A stretch of DNA of 64,000 nucleotides, taken from positions 1,431,001-1,495,000 of the forward strand of contig CP119312.1 of NCBI GenBank assembly GCA_029202405.1, read 5' to 3'. The position numbers were made by a program, and so were the translations under genes. The notes below the pieces were generated by a model. It saw nothing but the letters and a program-made list of their open reading frames with translations. It was not told the DNA's origin and did not search any database. Source of the DNA: Candidatus Devosia phytovorans. Lineage in GTDB: Bacteria; Pseudomonadota; Alphaproteobacteria; Rhizobiales; Devosiaceae. Positions 24,858 through 32,917 of this stretch are shown in pieces. Each line of letters starts with the position of its first letter. Position 1 is the stretch's first letter.

Positions 24858-26216
24858 TCAGCACATCGGGACAGGCTCTGCCGGGCCGAGGTCGCCGCCG
24901 AACATGGCGGGATCGTAGGCGACGGCGTCGCGCGGGATTTCCTGGACGATGTTGAGTACGTCATATTCGCTGCTCGGGCTTTCGTTGCCCTGCACCACAA
25001 GGACATTCTTGATGCACTGGTGGTCTTCGGCGCGATAGAGCGTGGCGCCATTGCCCATGCCGTCGAATTCGTGGCCTTCGAGGGCCTCGATGACCTTGGG
25101 CGGATAGAAGGTGCCGGCGCGTTCCACCGCGTCTGCATAGAGCAGGGCCTGGACATAGGCGGTATGGGCGGCCTGGGACGGCGGGGAGCCGTATTCGGCG
25201 CCAAAGCTTTTGGTGAAGGCTATCGTGCCCGGATCCTGCAGGTTCCAGTGCCAGTTGGAGGTGCCGAAGATCCCCTTGACGTTTTCGCCGGCGCCCTTGG
25301 CCATGAGCTCGGAGATCAGCGGCGTGACGATCTGGAAATCCTTGCCGTTGGCCTGGCGGTCGCGCATGCCGAACTGGATGGCCTGGGTCAGGGAATTGAC
25401 CATGTCGGTGCCGTAGTGGTTGAGGATCAGCACGTCGGCGCCCGAGTTGAGGATGGGCGTCAGATACTGACTGAAGTCGGCGGCGCCGAGCGGGGTGCGG
25501 ACGGCCTGGACGGTTTCCCAACCCAGAGCCTCGGTGGCGTTCTTGATGGATTCTTCCTGGGTCCAGCCCCAAGTGTAGTCGGCGGTGAGGTGATAGGCGC
25601 GGCGGTCCATGCCATATTCGGCGCCAAGGACTGGGGCGAGGCCGACGCCGGATTGATAGGCGTTGAAGAAGTGGCGGAAGCCGTAGCGGCGCTTGTCCTT
25701 GCCGGTGGTGTCGTTGGAATGGGTGAGGCCCGCCATGAAGATGACGCCCATTTCCTGGCAGAGGCCCTGCACGGCGATGGCTTCGGCGGAGGACGAACCA
25801 CCGGTGACCATGATGGCGCCGTCGCGCTCGATCATGCGGGTGGCGCCGGCGCGGGCGACGTCGGCCTTGGTCTGGCTGTCGGAGGTCACATAGGCGACCT
25901 TTTTGCCCAGGATGCCGTTGCCCTTGAGGGCGGTGGGCGTGAGGACGCCGATGAGGCCGCCATCGCCCTCGCCGTTGAGATGCTTGATGGCCAGCTGATA
26001 GGCCTTCTGCTCGTCGGCGCCTTCCTCGGCATAGGCGCCGGTCAGCGGCAGGTTGAGGCCGAAGGTGACAGTATCCCCGGTGGGATTGTTGCAGAATTCC
26101 TCCTGCGCCCAGGCGCCCCTGGTGAAGACGAGAGGGGCTACGCCGGTGCCGATGATGCCGGCGAGGCCGGTCTGGAGCACCCGACGACGTGTCAATCCAC
26201 GCTTCAAAAGTGTCAT
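24858..26216 (-). CDS. ABC transporter substrate-binding protein, LivK/UrtA-like, Tat-type signal
   Basis: 452 residues. The N-terminus has a twin-arginine motif (TRRRVLQ at 9-15), a hydrophobic stretch and an AWA-Q cleavage site near residue 37, so it is probably exported folded. The mature part is a type 1 periplasmic fold (TVTFGLNLPLTGAYAEEGADE; GGSSSAEAIAVQGLCQ; YTWGWTQEES). It is longer than classical LivK and belongs to a branch seen with varied ligands (amides, urea, aromatic or short carboxylates). Two C-terminal cysteines and one near the mature N-terminus (EEFCNNPTGD) could form a disulfide. The ligand is not predictable; the divergent sensor locus may report on it. Confidence 0.9.
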   Translation of the reverse strand: MTLLKRGLTRRRVLQTGLAGIIGTGVAPLVFTRGAWAQEEFCNNPTGDTVTFGLNLPLTGAYAEEGADEQKAYQLAIKHLNGEGDGGLIGVLTPTALKGNGILGKKVAYVTSDSQTKADVARAGATRMIERDGAIMVTGGSSSAEAIAVQGLCQEMGVIFMAGLTHSNDTTGKDKRRYGFRHFFNAYQSGVGLAPVLGAEYGMDRRAYHLTADYTWGWTQEESIKNATEALGWETVQAVRTPLGAADFSQYLTPILNSGADVLILNHYGTDMVNSLTQAIQFGMRDRQANGKDFQIVTPLISELMAKGAGENVKGIFGTSNWHWNLQDPGTIAFTKSFGAEYGSPPSQAAHTAYVQALLYADAVERAGTFYPPKVIEALEGHEFDGMGNGATLYRAEDHQCIKNVLVVQGNESPSSEYDVLNIVQEIPRDAVAYDPAMFGGDLGPAEPVPMC

Positions 26217-26365
26217 TGATTTCCTCCTTTTGCGCGGGGTCGCCGATACATAGCCAGCAACTCGCCGCAGTGTGGATTATGGGCAGGAGGAGAAAACGAC
26301 GGCAACAGCGCATTGTAATTGCAGTGATATTCTGTAAATAGTTGTTCTGTCGCGCCGCAGTATTA

Positions 26366-26379
26366 GTCAATCAATTGAC
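26366..26379. promoter_or_regulatory. Perfect inverted repeat in divergent promoter region, candidate operator
   Basis: GTCAAT-CA-ATTGAC lies 28 bases before the XRE regulator start and 150 bases before the binding-protein gene. Its symmetry and position fit an operator for autoregulation by the XRE protein. No binding data exist; the call is by position only. Confidence 0.4.
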
Positions 26380-26406
26380 AGACGGGCGCGCGGGAGGACT
26401 GGTTTC

Positions 26407-28008
26407 ATGCGTGCGCCCATTGGCTTCCGCATCAGCAACCGCAGGAAATCGCTGAAGATTTCCCAGGCTGCATTGGCGCGGCTGGTCGGCATTTCGCCGA
26501 GCTATCTGAACCTGATCGAAAACAACAAGCGCGACATCGGCGGGGCATTGCTCAACCGCGTGGCGAGCCAGCTCGGGGTGGATATCGACGAGCTGGCCGG
26601 GACGAGCGAGCAGAAGCTACTGCAGGATCTCGAAGAGGCCTTTGCCGATCCGCTGGTTGAGTCGCTGCCGTTTCAGCCGGACGAAAGACGCGAGCTGGTG
26701 GCGCAATATCCGGCCAGTGCGGGGGCGCTGTCGCGGCTGCACCGGGCATATGTGGCGGCGGTGGGCAATGCCGATGCCTATGCCGACCGGCTGCGCTCGG
26801 ACCCGCTGCTGAGCCAGCTGCTGCATCAGATCTTGTCGGGGATCACCGCCATCCGCTCGAGTGCGGAAATTCTGGAGGATGTGGGGGACCTCGACGAAGC
26901 GGAGCGCCAAAAATTTCTGGCGGCGATCGGGCGGGACAGCCGGACGCTGTCGGATGTGGCGCGCAACCTGATCGGGCAGTTCGATACGGCCAGCCAGATG
27001 CAGCGCAGCCTGTCGCCGGCGCGCGAGATCGACGACCTACTCATCGAGCGGGAGAACCACTTTCCCATGCTGGAGGCGGCGGCCGAGGGGCTGCGCGACG
27101 AGATCGAGCGGGCGGGGGCGTTTGGCATTGGGACGCTGACCGAACTGCTGGAGCAACGATTCGGCGTTTCGGTGCGCGTTGGAGGGGTGCCGGACGAGGC
27201 GGATTATCCGGGGCAGTATCGGTTCGATCCGAGGACCAGGCGCATGTGGCTGCATGGGGCGAGCATGCTGGCGACACGGCAGTTCCAATTGGCGCGGCTC
27301 TATGGCGAGTTGGCGGCGCCAGAGGCTGTCGCGGTAGCACTGGAGAGCGCGACGCTGTCGACGCCGACAGCAAGGCGGCTGGCGTCGCGGGCGGTGGGAT
27401 CGTATCTCGCCGGGGCGATGATCTTTCCCTATGCGCGGTTTCTGGAGGATGCCGAAGCCTGCGCCTATGACGTGGATCATTTGCGGCAGGCGTATAATGC
27501 GAGCTTCGAGCAGGTGGCGCATCGGCTGGTGTCGCTGCGCAGGCCGGGCCAGGAGGGGATTGCCTTTGGATTTCTGCGCTCGGACCCTGCCGGGCGGCTG
27601 ACCAAGCATTTTCCGCTGCCGGGGCTGTTGCTGCCCAATAGCGGGCATGCCTGTCCGCTGTGGGCGATCTATGGGGCGTTTCGTTCGCCCGATGCATTGC
27701 AGCGGCAGGTGGTGCGGTTTTCCGATGGGTCGCGCTATCTGTTCCTGGCGCGGACGGTGCAGCGGCGGACGGCCTCGTTTCGCGAGCAGGCGGTTGCGGT
27801 ATCGGTGATGCTGGCCTGCGATGTGCTGCAGGCGGACCGGACGGTTTATGCCGAGGGGCTGGATCTTTCGGATCTGGGCGCGGACATATTGGTGGGGCCG
27901 AGTTGCCGGCTGTGTACGCGCTACGATTGCACGAGCCGGCAGGAGGAGGCGCTATCGCCGACGGCGGGGCAGTCGCGGACGCGCGGGCCCTTGTTGCCGC
28001 TGCATTAG
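26407..28008 (+). CDS. XRE-family regulator of the short-chain-acyl (ScfR/RamB-like) type
   Basis: 533 residues. N-terminal HTH_3 at about 8-62 (recognition part ISPSYLNLIENN). Residues about 138-198 form two helices resembling a histidine-kinase dimerisation domain without its His. An ImmA/IrrE-like domain follows, but its metal motif is lost: the place of AHELGH is ARLYGE (296-301). The C-terminal domain has PLPGLLLPNSGHACPLWAIYGAF and a cysteine cluster GPSCRLCTRYDC that may bind metal. This layout is that of RamB/ScfR regulators that control acetate or propionate metabolism, and degenerate peptidase sites are usual in them. ATG 26407 has GGAGG nine bases upstream. It begins a run of four genes with a symporter-kinase. 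Confidence 0.86.
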   Translation: MRAPIGFRISNRRKSLKISQAALARLVGISPSYLNLIENNKRDIGGALLNRVASQLGVDIDELAGTSEQKLLQDLEEAFADPLVESLPFQPDERRELVAQYPASAGALSRLHRAYVAAVGNADAYADRLRSDPLLSQLLHQILSGITAIRSSAEILEDVGDLDEAERQKFLAAIGRDSRTLSDVARNLIGQFDTASQMQRSLSPAREIDDLLIERENHFPMLEAAAEGLRDEIERAGAFGIGTLTELLEQRFGVSVRVGGVPDEADYPGQYRFDPRTRRMWLHGASMLATRQFQLARLYGELAAPEAVAVALESATLSTPTARRLASRAVGSYLAGAMIFPYARFLEDAEACAYDVDHLRQAYNASFEQVAHRLVSLRRPGQEGIAFGFLRSDPAGRLTKHFPLPGLLLPNSGHACPLWAIYGAFRSPDALQRQVVRFSDGSRYLFLARTVQRRTASFREQAVAVSVMLACDVLQADRTVYAEGLDLSDLGADILVGPSCRLCTRYDCTSRQEEALSPTAGQSRTRGPLLPLH

Positions 28009-28041
28009 AGCTTGGCGCTCCCGGACTATTGCGCTCTAATG
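28003..28041. repeat. Inverted repeat spanning the XRE gene stop codon
   Basis: Nine-base perfect arms CATTAGAGC and GCTCTAATG separated by 21 bases; the TAG in the left arm is the stop codon of the XRE gene. It may be a degraded member of the TAGAGC-type palindromes found at 12935 and 37614, or a local RNA hairpin modulating the downstream receiver gene. Confidence 0.55.
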
Positions 28042-28084
28042 TCGCAATCTGCGGAGGGGAGACCGCGGGTGCAAAGGGGGGACT

Positions 28085-28468
28085 TTGGCAATCGACATTC
28101 TCATTGCCGAGGATGAGCCGAGCATTCTGGAATCGCTCGACTTCATCCTGCGGCGGGCTGGCTGGAGCATCAGCTCGGTAACCGATGGCGATGCGGCGCT
28201 GGATGCGGTGCGGCGGCTGAAACCGCGCGTCTTGGTGCTCGACGTCATGCTGCCCAAGCGCAGCGGCTTTGATGTGCTCAAACAAATCCGCGCCGGATCG
28301 GATACGCGGGGGTTACCGGTGCTGATCCTGACGGCCAAGGGACAGCAGCAGGATCGGCGGATCGCCGAGGAGCTGGGGGCTGATGTGTTTGTCACCAAGC
28401 CCTATGCCAATGCCGAAGTGGTGGGCGCGGTGCGGCAATTGCTGGATGGCAATGGACCGGCTGCGTAG
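28085..28468 (+). CDS. Single-domain response regulator (receiver only)
   Basis: 127 residues, one REC domain without output. Acid pocket Asp10/Glu11 (IAEDEPS), phosphoacceptor Asp53 (VLVLDVMLPKRSG), the Thr of ILTAKG and the conserved Lys of FVTKPYA are all present, so it should be phosphorylatable. A TTG start at 28085 with a run of G residues just upstream is used because no ATG or GTG fits the conserved N-terminus. It overlaps the next small gene by 17 bases. Its partner is most likely the symporter-kinase two genes on. Confidence 0.88.
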   Translation: MAIDILIAEDEPSILESLDFILRRAGWSISSVTDGDAALDAVRRLKPRVLVLDVMLPKRSGFDVLKQIRAGSDTRGLPVLILTAKGQQQDRRIAEELGADVFVTKPYANAEVVGAVRQLLDGNGPAA

Positions 28469-28679
28469 GATCCGCGGTGGCATGCTGTGGCTGAGCACGC
28501 TGGGGGCGTTGCTGATGCTGCCGCCGCTGGTTTTCGTGTTCAACCAGAGGATCACGCATTTCGGCATTCCGCAGATCGTTTTCTATCTGTTCGCGGTATG
28601 GGTACTGCTCATTGTGGGGACGGCGCTGCTGGCGCATGCCATGCCGCGGGACGAGTTGCCGCGCGACGGGGATAGCTGA
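28452..28679 (+). CDS. Small two-helix membrane protein of a symporter-kinase locus
   Basis: 75 residues: a short basic N-terminus (MDRLRRIRGG, cytoplasmic by positive-inside), helix one at about 11-29, a hairpin (NQRITHFGIP) and helix two at about 38-60, then a charged tail. The ATG at 28452 lies inside the receiver gene and the TGA overlaps the ATG of the symporter-kinase (TGATG), indicating tight translational coupling. The GIPQIVFYLFAVWVLLI pattern resembles small subunits that accompany sodium:solute symporters, so it may be an accessory subunit. No firm family assignment. Confidence 0.75.
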   Translation: MDRLRRIRGGMLWLSTLGALLMLPPLVFVFNQRITHFGIPQIVFYLFAVWVLLIVGTALLAHAMPRDELPRDGDS

Positions 28680-31375
28680 TGCTGTCGGCCGATTTCGTCA
28701 TCGCCACGGCGATCGGCTATGTCGGGCTGCTGTTCGTTCTGGCCTATTTCGGGGACCGGCGGGCGCGGAGCAACAAGCGCTCGTTTCTGCATTCACCGGC
28801 GGTCTATACGCTGTCGATCTCGGTCTATTGCACGAGCTGGACCTTCTATGGCGCGGTGGGCAATGCGGCACGCTCGGGGCTGGAATTCCTGACCATCTAT
28901 CTGGGGCCGACGCTGGTGTTTGTCGGCTGGTGGTTCCTGTTGCGGCGGCTGGTGCGGATCAGTCATCTGCAGCGGATTACTTCGGTGGCGGACCTGTTGT
29001 CGTCGCGTTTTGGCAAGTCGAACCGGCTGGCGGTGCTGGTGACCTGCATCGCGGTGGTGGGGATCGCGCCCTATATCGCGCTGCAACTCAAGGCGGTGAC
29101 CTCGTCCATCCAGGCGGTGGCGGGGGCGTCGGAATTTGGGCAGGGGAGCCTCAAGGGGATCGACGATGTGGGGCTGGCCTTCGGCATTGCCGCGGGCATG
29201 GCGCTGTTCACGATCCTGTTCGGGACACGGCATGTCGATGCCAAGGAGCAGCATCACGGCGTGGTGGCGGCGATCGCCTTCGAGGCGGTGGTCAAGCTGA
29301 CGGCGCTGGTGGCGGTGGGGATTTTCGTCGTCTATGTGGGCGGCGGCTTCGAGGCGATCTTTGCCGAGGGGGCGCGGCTGGGCGTGTCGGTCGATGCGGA
29401 GAGCACGTTCGACGCGCGCTGGCTGACGACGCTGGGCCTGTCGGTGGCGGCGATCGTCTGCCTGCCGCGACAGTTCCAGGTGACGGTGGTGGAGAATTCG
29501 GACGAGGCGCATCTGCGCGTCGCGAGTTGGGCCTTTCCTGCCTATATGCTGCTGATGAGCCTGTTCATCCTGCCCATTGCGGTGTTCGGGCTGACCAAGA
29601 TGCCGGCGGGCTCCAATCCGGACATGTTTGCGCTGACGCTGCCGCTGGCCTTCGGGCAGGACGGGCTGGCGCTGTTTGCCTTCATCGGCGGATTTTCGTC
29701 GGCCACGTCGATGATCATCCTTGAATCCATCGCGCTGTCGATCATGGTCTCCAACCACATATTGATGCCGCTGATCCTGCGGTTCAGCGCGCCGGGGGGC
29801 GATGGCAGGGGGGTGACCAGCCTCGTGCTGTTCGCGCGGCGGATTTCGATCGTGCTGATCCTCTCGATGGGGTTTTTCTACTTCTTCTTCACGCGCGATT
29901 CCGATGCGCTGGCGCCGATCGGGCTGATCTCCTTTACCGCCATCGCGCAATTCTTCCCGGCGGTGATCGCGGCGCTGTTCTGGCGCGATGCGTCGCTGAA
30001 GGCCGCGACGGCGGCGATTGCGGCGGGGTTTGTCTTCTGGATGTGGTGCAGCTTTTTGCCAAGCTTTGAATCGGTGTCGCCGCAGGTGGCGCTGCTGCTG
30101 AGCCAGGGGCCGTGGGGGATTTCCTGGCTGCGGCCGGAGGCGATGTTCGGGCTGGAGGGGCTGGACCCGCTGACGCATGCGGCGTTCTGGAGCATCTCGG
30201 CCAATGTGCTGATCCTGACCACGGGATCGCTGCTGACCAGCCAATCGGCGCTGGAGCGGATCCAGGCGAGTGTGTTCGTCGATGTGTTCAGGCGCGGGAA
30301 TGTGCCGAGCGGCAATTTCGTGCCGGGATCGGCGACGGCTAATGATCTCTATTTCGTTGCCGAGCGCGTGCTGGGGGAGACGCGGGCGGCGGCGCTGTTC
30401 GAAACGGAGGCGCGGGAAAATGGCGTTGATCCGGACATGATTGAGCCGTCGCCAGGCTTCATCGGGCGGCTGGAGCGGGAACTGGCGGGGTCCATCGGCG
30501 CGGCTTCGGCGCATGTCATGCTGTCCAAGGTCGTATCCGGCAGCGATGTGTCGCTCGAAGAGATGATGCAGATGGCCGACGAGACGCAGCAGGTCATCAG
30601 CTATTCGCAGGAGCTGGAAAAGACCTCGGCCGAATTGCGCTCGACGGCGCAGCAGCTGGAAGATGCCAATTCGCAATTGCGCGAGCTCGACAGCCAGAAG
30701 GACGAGTTCTTGAGCCAGGTGAGCCATGAGGTGCGCACGCCGATGACGTCCATCCGCTCTTTCTCGGAAATCCTGCTGGAGGGTGACGGGATTGCGCCGG
30801 AGAAGCGGCAGCACTTCGTGTCGACGATCCACCAGGAGAGCCTGCGGCTGACCAAGCTGCTGGACGAGATACTTGACCTGTCGGCGCTGGAGAGAGGTGA
30901 GCGCAGCTGGGAGAACCAGCCGGTGGATGCGGAGGCGGCGCTGGACCGGGCGCTCACCGTCTGCGAGGCGCTGTTGCGGCAGCATGGCGTGGCGGTGGAG
31001 CAGGGTGGGCGGGCGCAGGCGACGATGGTCGAGGGCGATGCGGACCGGCTGTGCCAGGTGTTCATCAACCTGATATCCAATGCGGTGAAATACAATGATG
31101 CGGGCAGCCCCGTGCTGCGCATCACCTCTTCGGTGCGGGCGGGCGCCTATACCGTCGATTTTGCCGACAATGGGCCAGGCATTGCCCGGGGCGAGCGCAA
31201 GCTGATCTTCGAGAAATTCGCCCGTGGGCAGCGTGGTGCGGTGCAGCAGAGCGGCGCCGGGCTCGGTCTCGCCATTTCGCGGCAGATCGTGACGCGGATG
31301 AACGGGGCGCTGGACCTCGTGCAGGGTCAATTGCCCGGGGCCTGCTTCAGGGTGCGTCTATCTGTAATGCGTTAG
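28679..31375 (+). CDS. Sodium:solute symporter / histidine kinase fusion (CrbS-type sensor)
   Basis: 898 residues. Residues 1 to about 520 form a 12-13 helix SSS transporter domain (for example LTIYLGPTLVFVGWW, GFSSATSMIILESIAL). A linker with a short coiled coil (near 630-670) leads to HisKA with phosphoacceptor His683 (SHEVRTPM) and a HATPase domain with N-box near 797 (NLISNAVKYND), DNGPGI and GAGLGLAISRQIV. CrbS-type proteins sense acetate or related carboxylates and, with a response regulator, turn on acetyl-CoA synthetase in gamma-proteobacteria. No acs lies in this window. The stop codon overlaps that of the convergent channel gene by shared TTAG. Confidence 0.94.
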   Translation: MLSADFVIATAIGYVGLLFVLAYFGDRRARSNKRSFLHSPAVYTLSISVYCTSWTFYGAVGNAARSGLEFLTIYLGPTLVFVGWWFLLRRLVRISHLQRITSVADLLSSRFGKSNRLAVLVTCIAVVGIAPYIALQLKAVTSSIQAVAGASEFGQGSLKGIDDVGLAFGIAAGMALFTILFGTRHVDAKEQHHGVVAAIAFEAVVKLTALVAVGIFVVYVGGGFEAIFAEGARLGVSVDAESTFDARWLTTLGLSVAAIVCLPRQFQVTVVENSDEAHLRVASWAFPAYMLLMSLFILPIAVFGLTKMPAGSNPDMFALTLPLAFGQDGLALFAFIGGFSSATSMIILESIALSIMVSNHILMPLILRFSAPGGDGRGVTSLVLFARRISIVLILSMGFFYFFFTRDSDALAPIGLISFTAIAQFFPAVIAALFWRDASLKAATAAIAAGFVFWMWCSFLPSFESVSPQVALLLSQGPWGISWLRPEAMFGLEGLDPLTHAAFWSISANVLILTTGSLLTSQSALERIQASVFVDVFRRGNVPSGNFVPGSATANDLYFVAERVLGETRAAALFETEARENGVDPDMIEPSPGFIGRLERELAGSIGAASAHVMLSKVVSGSDVSLEEMMQMADETQQVISYSQELEKTSAELRSTAQQLEDANSQLRELDSQKDEFLSQVSHEVRTPMTSIRSFSEILLEGDGIAPEKRQHFVSTIHQESLRLTKLLDEILDLSALERGERSWENQPVDAEAALDRALTVCEALLRQHGVAVEQGGRAQATMVEGDADRLCQVFINLISNAVKYNDAGSPVLRITSSVRAGAYTVDFADNGPGIARGERKLIFEKFARGQRGAVQQSGAGLGLAISRQIVTRMNGALDLVQGQLPGACFRVRLSVMR

Positions 31376-32190
31376 TGGTTGCCGCTGTCCGGAATGTTGA
31401 GCAGGTGGCCGCAGGCCTTGCAATGGACGGCGTCGGGTTCATGCTTGGACAGGCCGCATTGTGGGCAGGGGAAGTTCACCTTGGCGGGGCGGAAGATGGC
31501 CTGGGCCAGGCGCACGAAGAGCGAAATGCCGATGATCATAATGACGATGGAGGCCAGCTTGCCGGCGGTGCCGGGCAGGGTCAGGTCGCCGAAGCCGGTG
31601 GTGGTGACGGTCGCCACGGTAAAATAGAGCGCATCGATATAGCCTTCGATGCTTGGGTCATCGCCGCGATTGGCAAAGGCGGTATAGACGAAGCCGGTTA
31701 CGACGAAGAGGAAGACCATCAGGTTGACGACGGCCTGGATGGGTTCCTGATAAAGGCCCCAGCCGCGCTTCTTGAGCGGCTTCCAGAAGGTCGAGGTGCG
31801 CGTCAGGGTCCAGAGGCGCAGGATGCGCAGGAAGCCGAGATTGACCAGCCAGATCGGGGCCAGAAGCGTTGCGAGGATGAAGATGTCGATGATCACCGGC
31901 ATCTGGCGCAGCCAGCGCAGCACGTCGGTGGCGGCGAGGCCACGGGCGATCAGGTCGACGGCGAGGAGCGCCGCGATGGAATAGTCGAACCAGAGGAAGG
32001 CCTCCTTGCCGCGCAGCAGAGGCGTGGCGATGAAGAAGGCGATGATGGCCAGATCGACGACCAGAACGGCGAACTGGAAGCGCAGCGCGGTGGGTGAGGA
32101 GCCATGGTAGAGCTGACGCAGCGTCGAGCGGAGCCGGGCGAGCCCGGTCTTGTCTTCGTGGTCTTCGGGCTTGTCTTTATCCGCACGCAT
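31372..32190 (-). CDS. Voltage-gated-type potassium channel with C-terminal zinc ribbon
   Basis: 272 residues. Six hydrophobic helices; the fourth carries regularly spaced arginines (FLRILRLWTLTR) as in a voltage sensor, and the pore loop has the selectivity sequence TVTTTGFGDLT (GFG at 199-201). After the last helix comes a short zinc ribbon with Cys242, Cys245, Cys257 and Cys260. Most bacterial Kv-type channels end without such a module. The ATG at 32190 is preferred (MRADKDKPEDH) over an upstream in-frame ATG because it gives a hydrophilic cytoplasmic start and has AAGG in place. Function: potassium efflux or membrane potential control, inferred. Confidence 0.87.
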   Translation of the reverse strand: MRADKDKPEDHEDKTGLARLRSTLRQLYHGSSPTALRFQFAVLVVDLAIIAFFIATPLLRGKEAFLWFDYSIAALLAVDLIARGLAATDVLRWLRQMPVIIDIFILATLLAPIWLVNLGFLRILRLWTLTRTSTFWKPLKKRGWGLYQEPIQAVVNLMVFLFVVTGFVYTAFANRGDDPSIEGYIDALYFTVATVTTTGFGDLTLPGTAGKLASIVIMIIGISLFVRLAQAIFRPAKVNFPCPQCGLSKHEPDAVHCKACGHLLNIPDSGNH

Positions 32191-32270
32191 AAAATCGCCT
32201 TGCCAGCTGCACAATGCAGACCCATCTAGTCTGTTCCCGTTCGGGATGCGACAATCAAGAGAACAATGCC

Positions 32271-32771
32271 ATGACGATCTCCGTCTATGACGTGACCGTG
32301 CCGGTCTTTACCCGCATGCTCACCAACCTCCTCGCCATCATGGACACGGCGGAAGCCAGCGCCGCCGAACGCAAGTTCGACACCGCGGTGTTTGCCGATA
32401 TGCGCCTGGCGCCCGACATGATCCCGTTCCGTGGTCAGGTGATGATCGCCACAGACCATGTCAAAGGCTCCGTGTCGCGCCTGGCGGGTCGCGAGGTGCC
32501 GTCCTGGCCGGATACCGAGAAGACGTTTGACGAGCTGCGGGTACGCATCCGCAAGGCGCTGGACCTGCTGGCCACCGTCAGCCGCGAGGATCTCGACGGC
32601 AGCGAGGCACGCGAGGTGACGCTCAAGCTTGGCGGCAAGGACGTGACGATGAATGGTCTCGCCTATCTGACCGAACGCGCCCTGCCGAACTTTTATTTTC
32701 ACGTGACCACGGCCTACGCCATCCTGCGTCACGGCGGCGTCGCCATCGGCAAGCGCGACTATATCGGCTGA
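32271..32771 (+). CDS. DUF1993-family protein
   Basis: 166 residues. Helical throughout with the family pattern: VYDVTVPVFTRMLTNLLAIMDTAEA near the start, RLAPDMIPFRGQVMIATDHVKG in the middle, and LPNFYFHVTTAYAILRHGGVAIGKRDY at the end. The fold is a DinB-like four-helix bundle in related proteins. No enzyme activity is established. ATG 32271 is the first that fits the conserved N-terminus; the frame is open further upstream but without a good start. Monocistronic by appearance. Confidence 0.85.
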   Translation: MTISVYDVTVPVFTRMLTNLLAIMDTAEASAAERKFDTAVFADMRLAPDMIPFRGQVMIATDHVKGSVSRLAGREVPSWPDTEKTFDELRVRIRKALDLLATVSREDLDGSEAREVTLKLGGKDVTMNGLAYLTERALPNFYFHVTTAYAILRHGGVAIGKRDYIG

Positions 32772-32917
32772 TCCCATGCGGGCTGACGGATCGGCTAGAC
32801 CGGTCCGTCTCGCCCAATGGGCTTGGGAAAAGCCGGTGCCTCTGTTGCCGTGGGCGCAGACTGGGGCTATTGGCAGCAGATTGCGGCCTGCCGCGTTGAG
32901 CCCAGCAAGAGGCATAG

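Noticed and set aside
28793..31330. Minus-strand open frame of 845 codons opposite the symporter-kinase
   Set aside because: Arg/His/Gln-rich shadow; the plus-strand product has intact transporter and kinase motifs.
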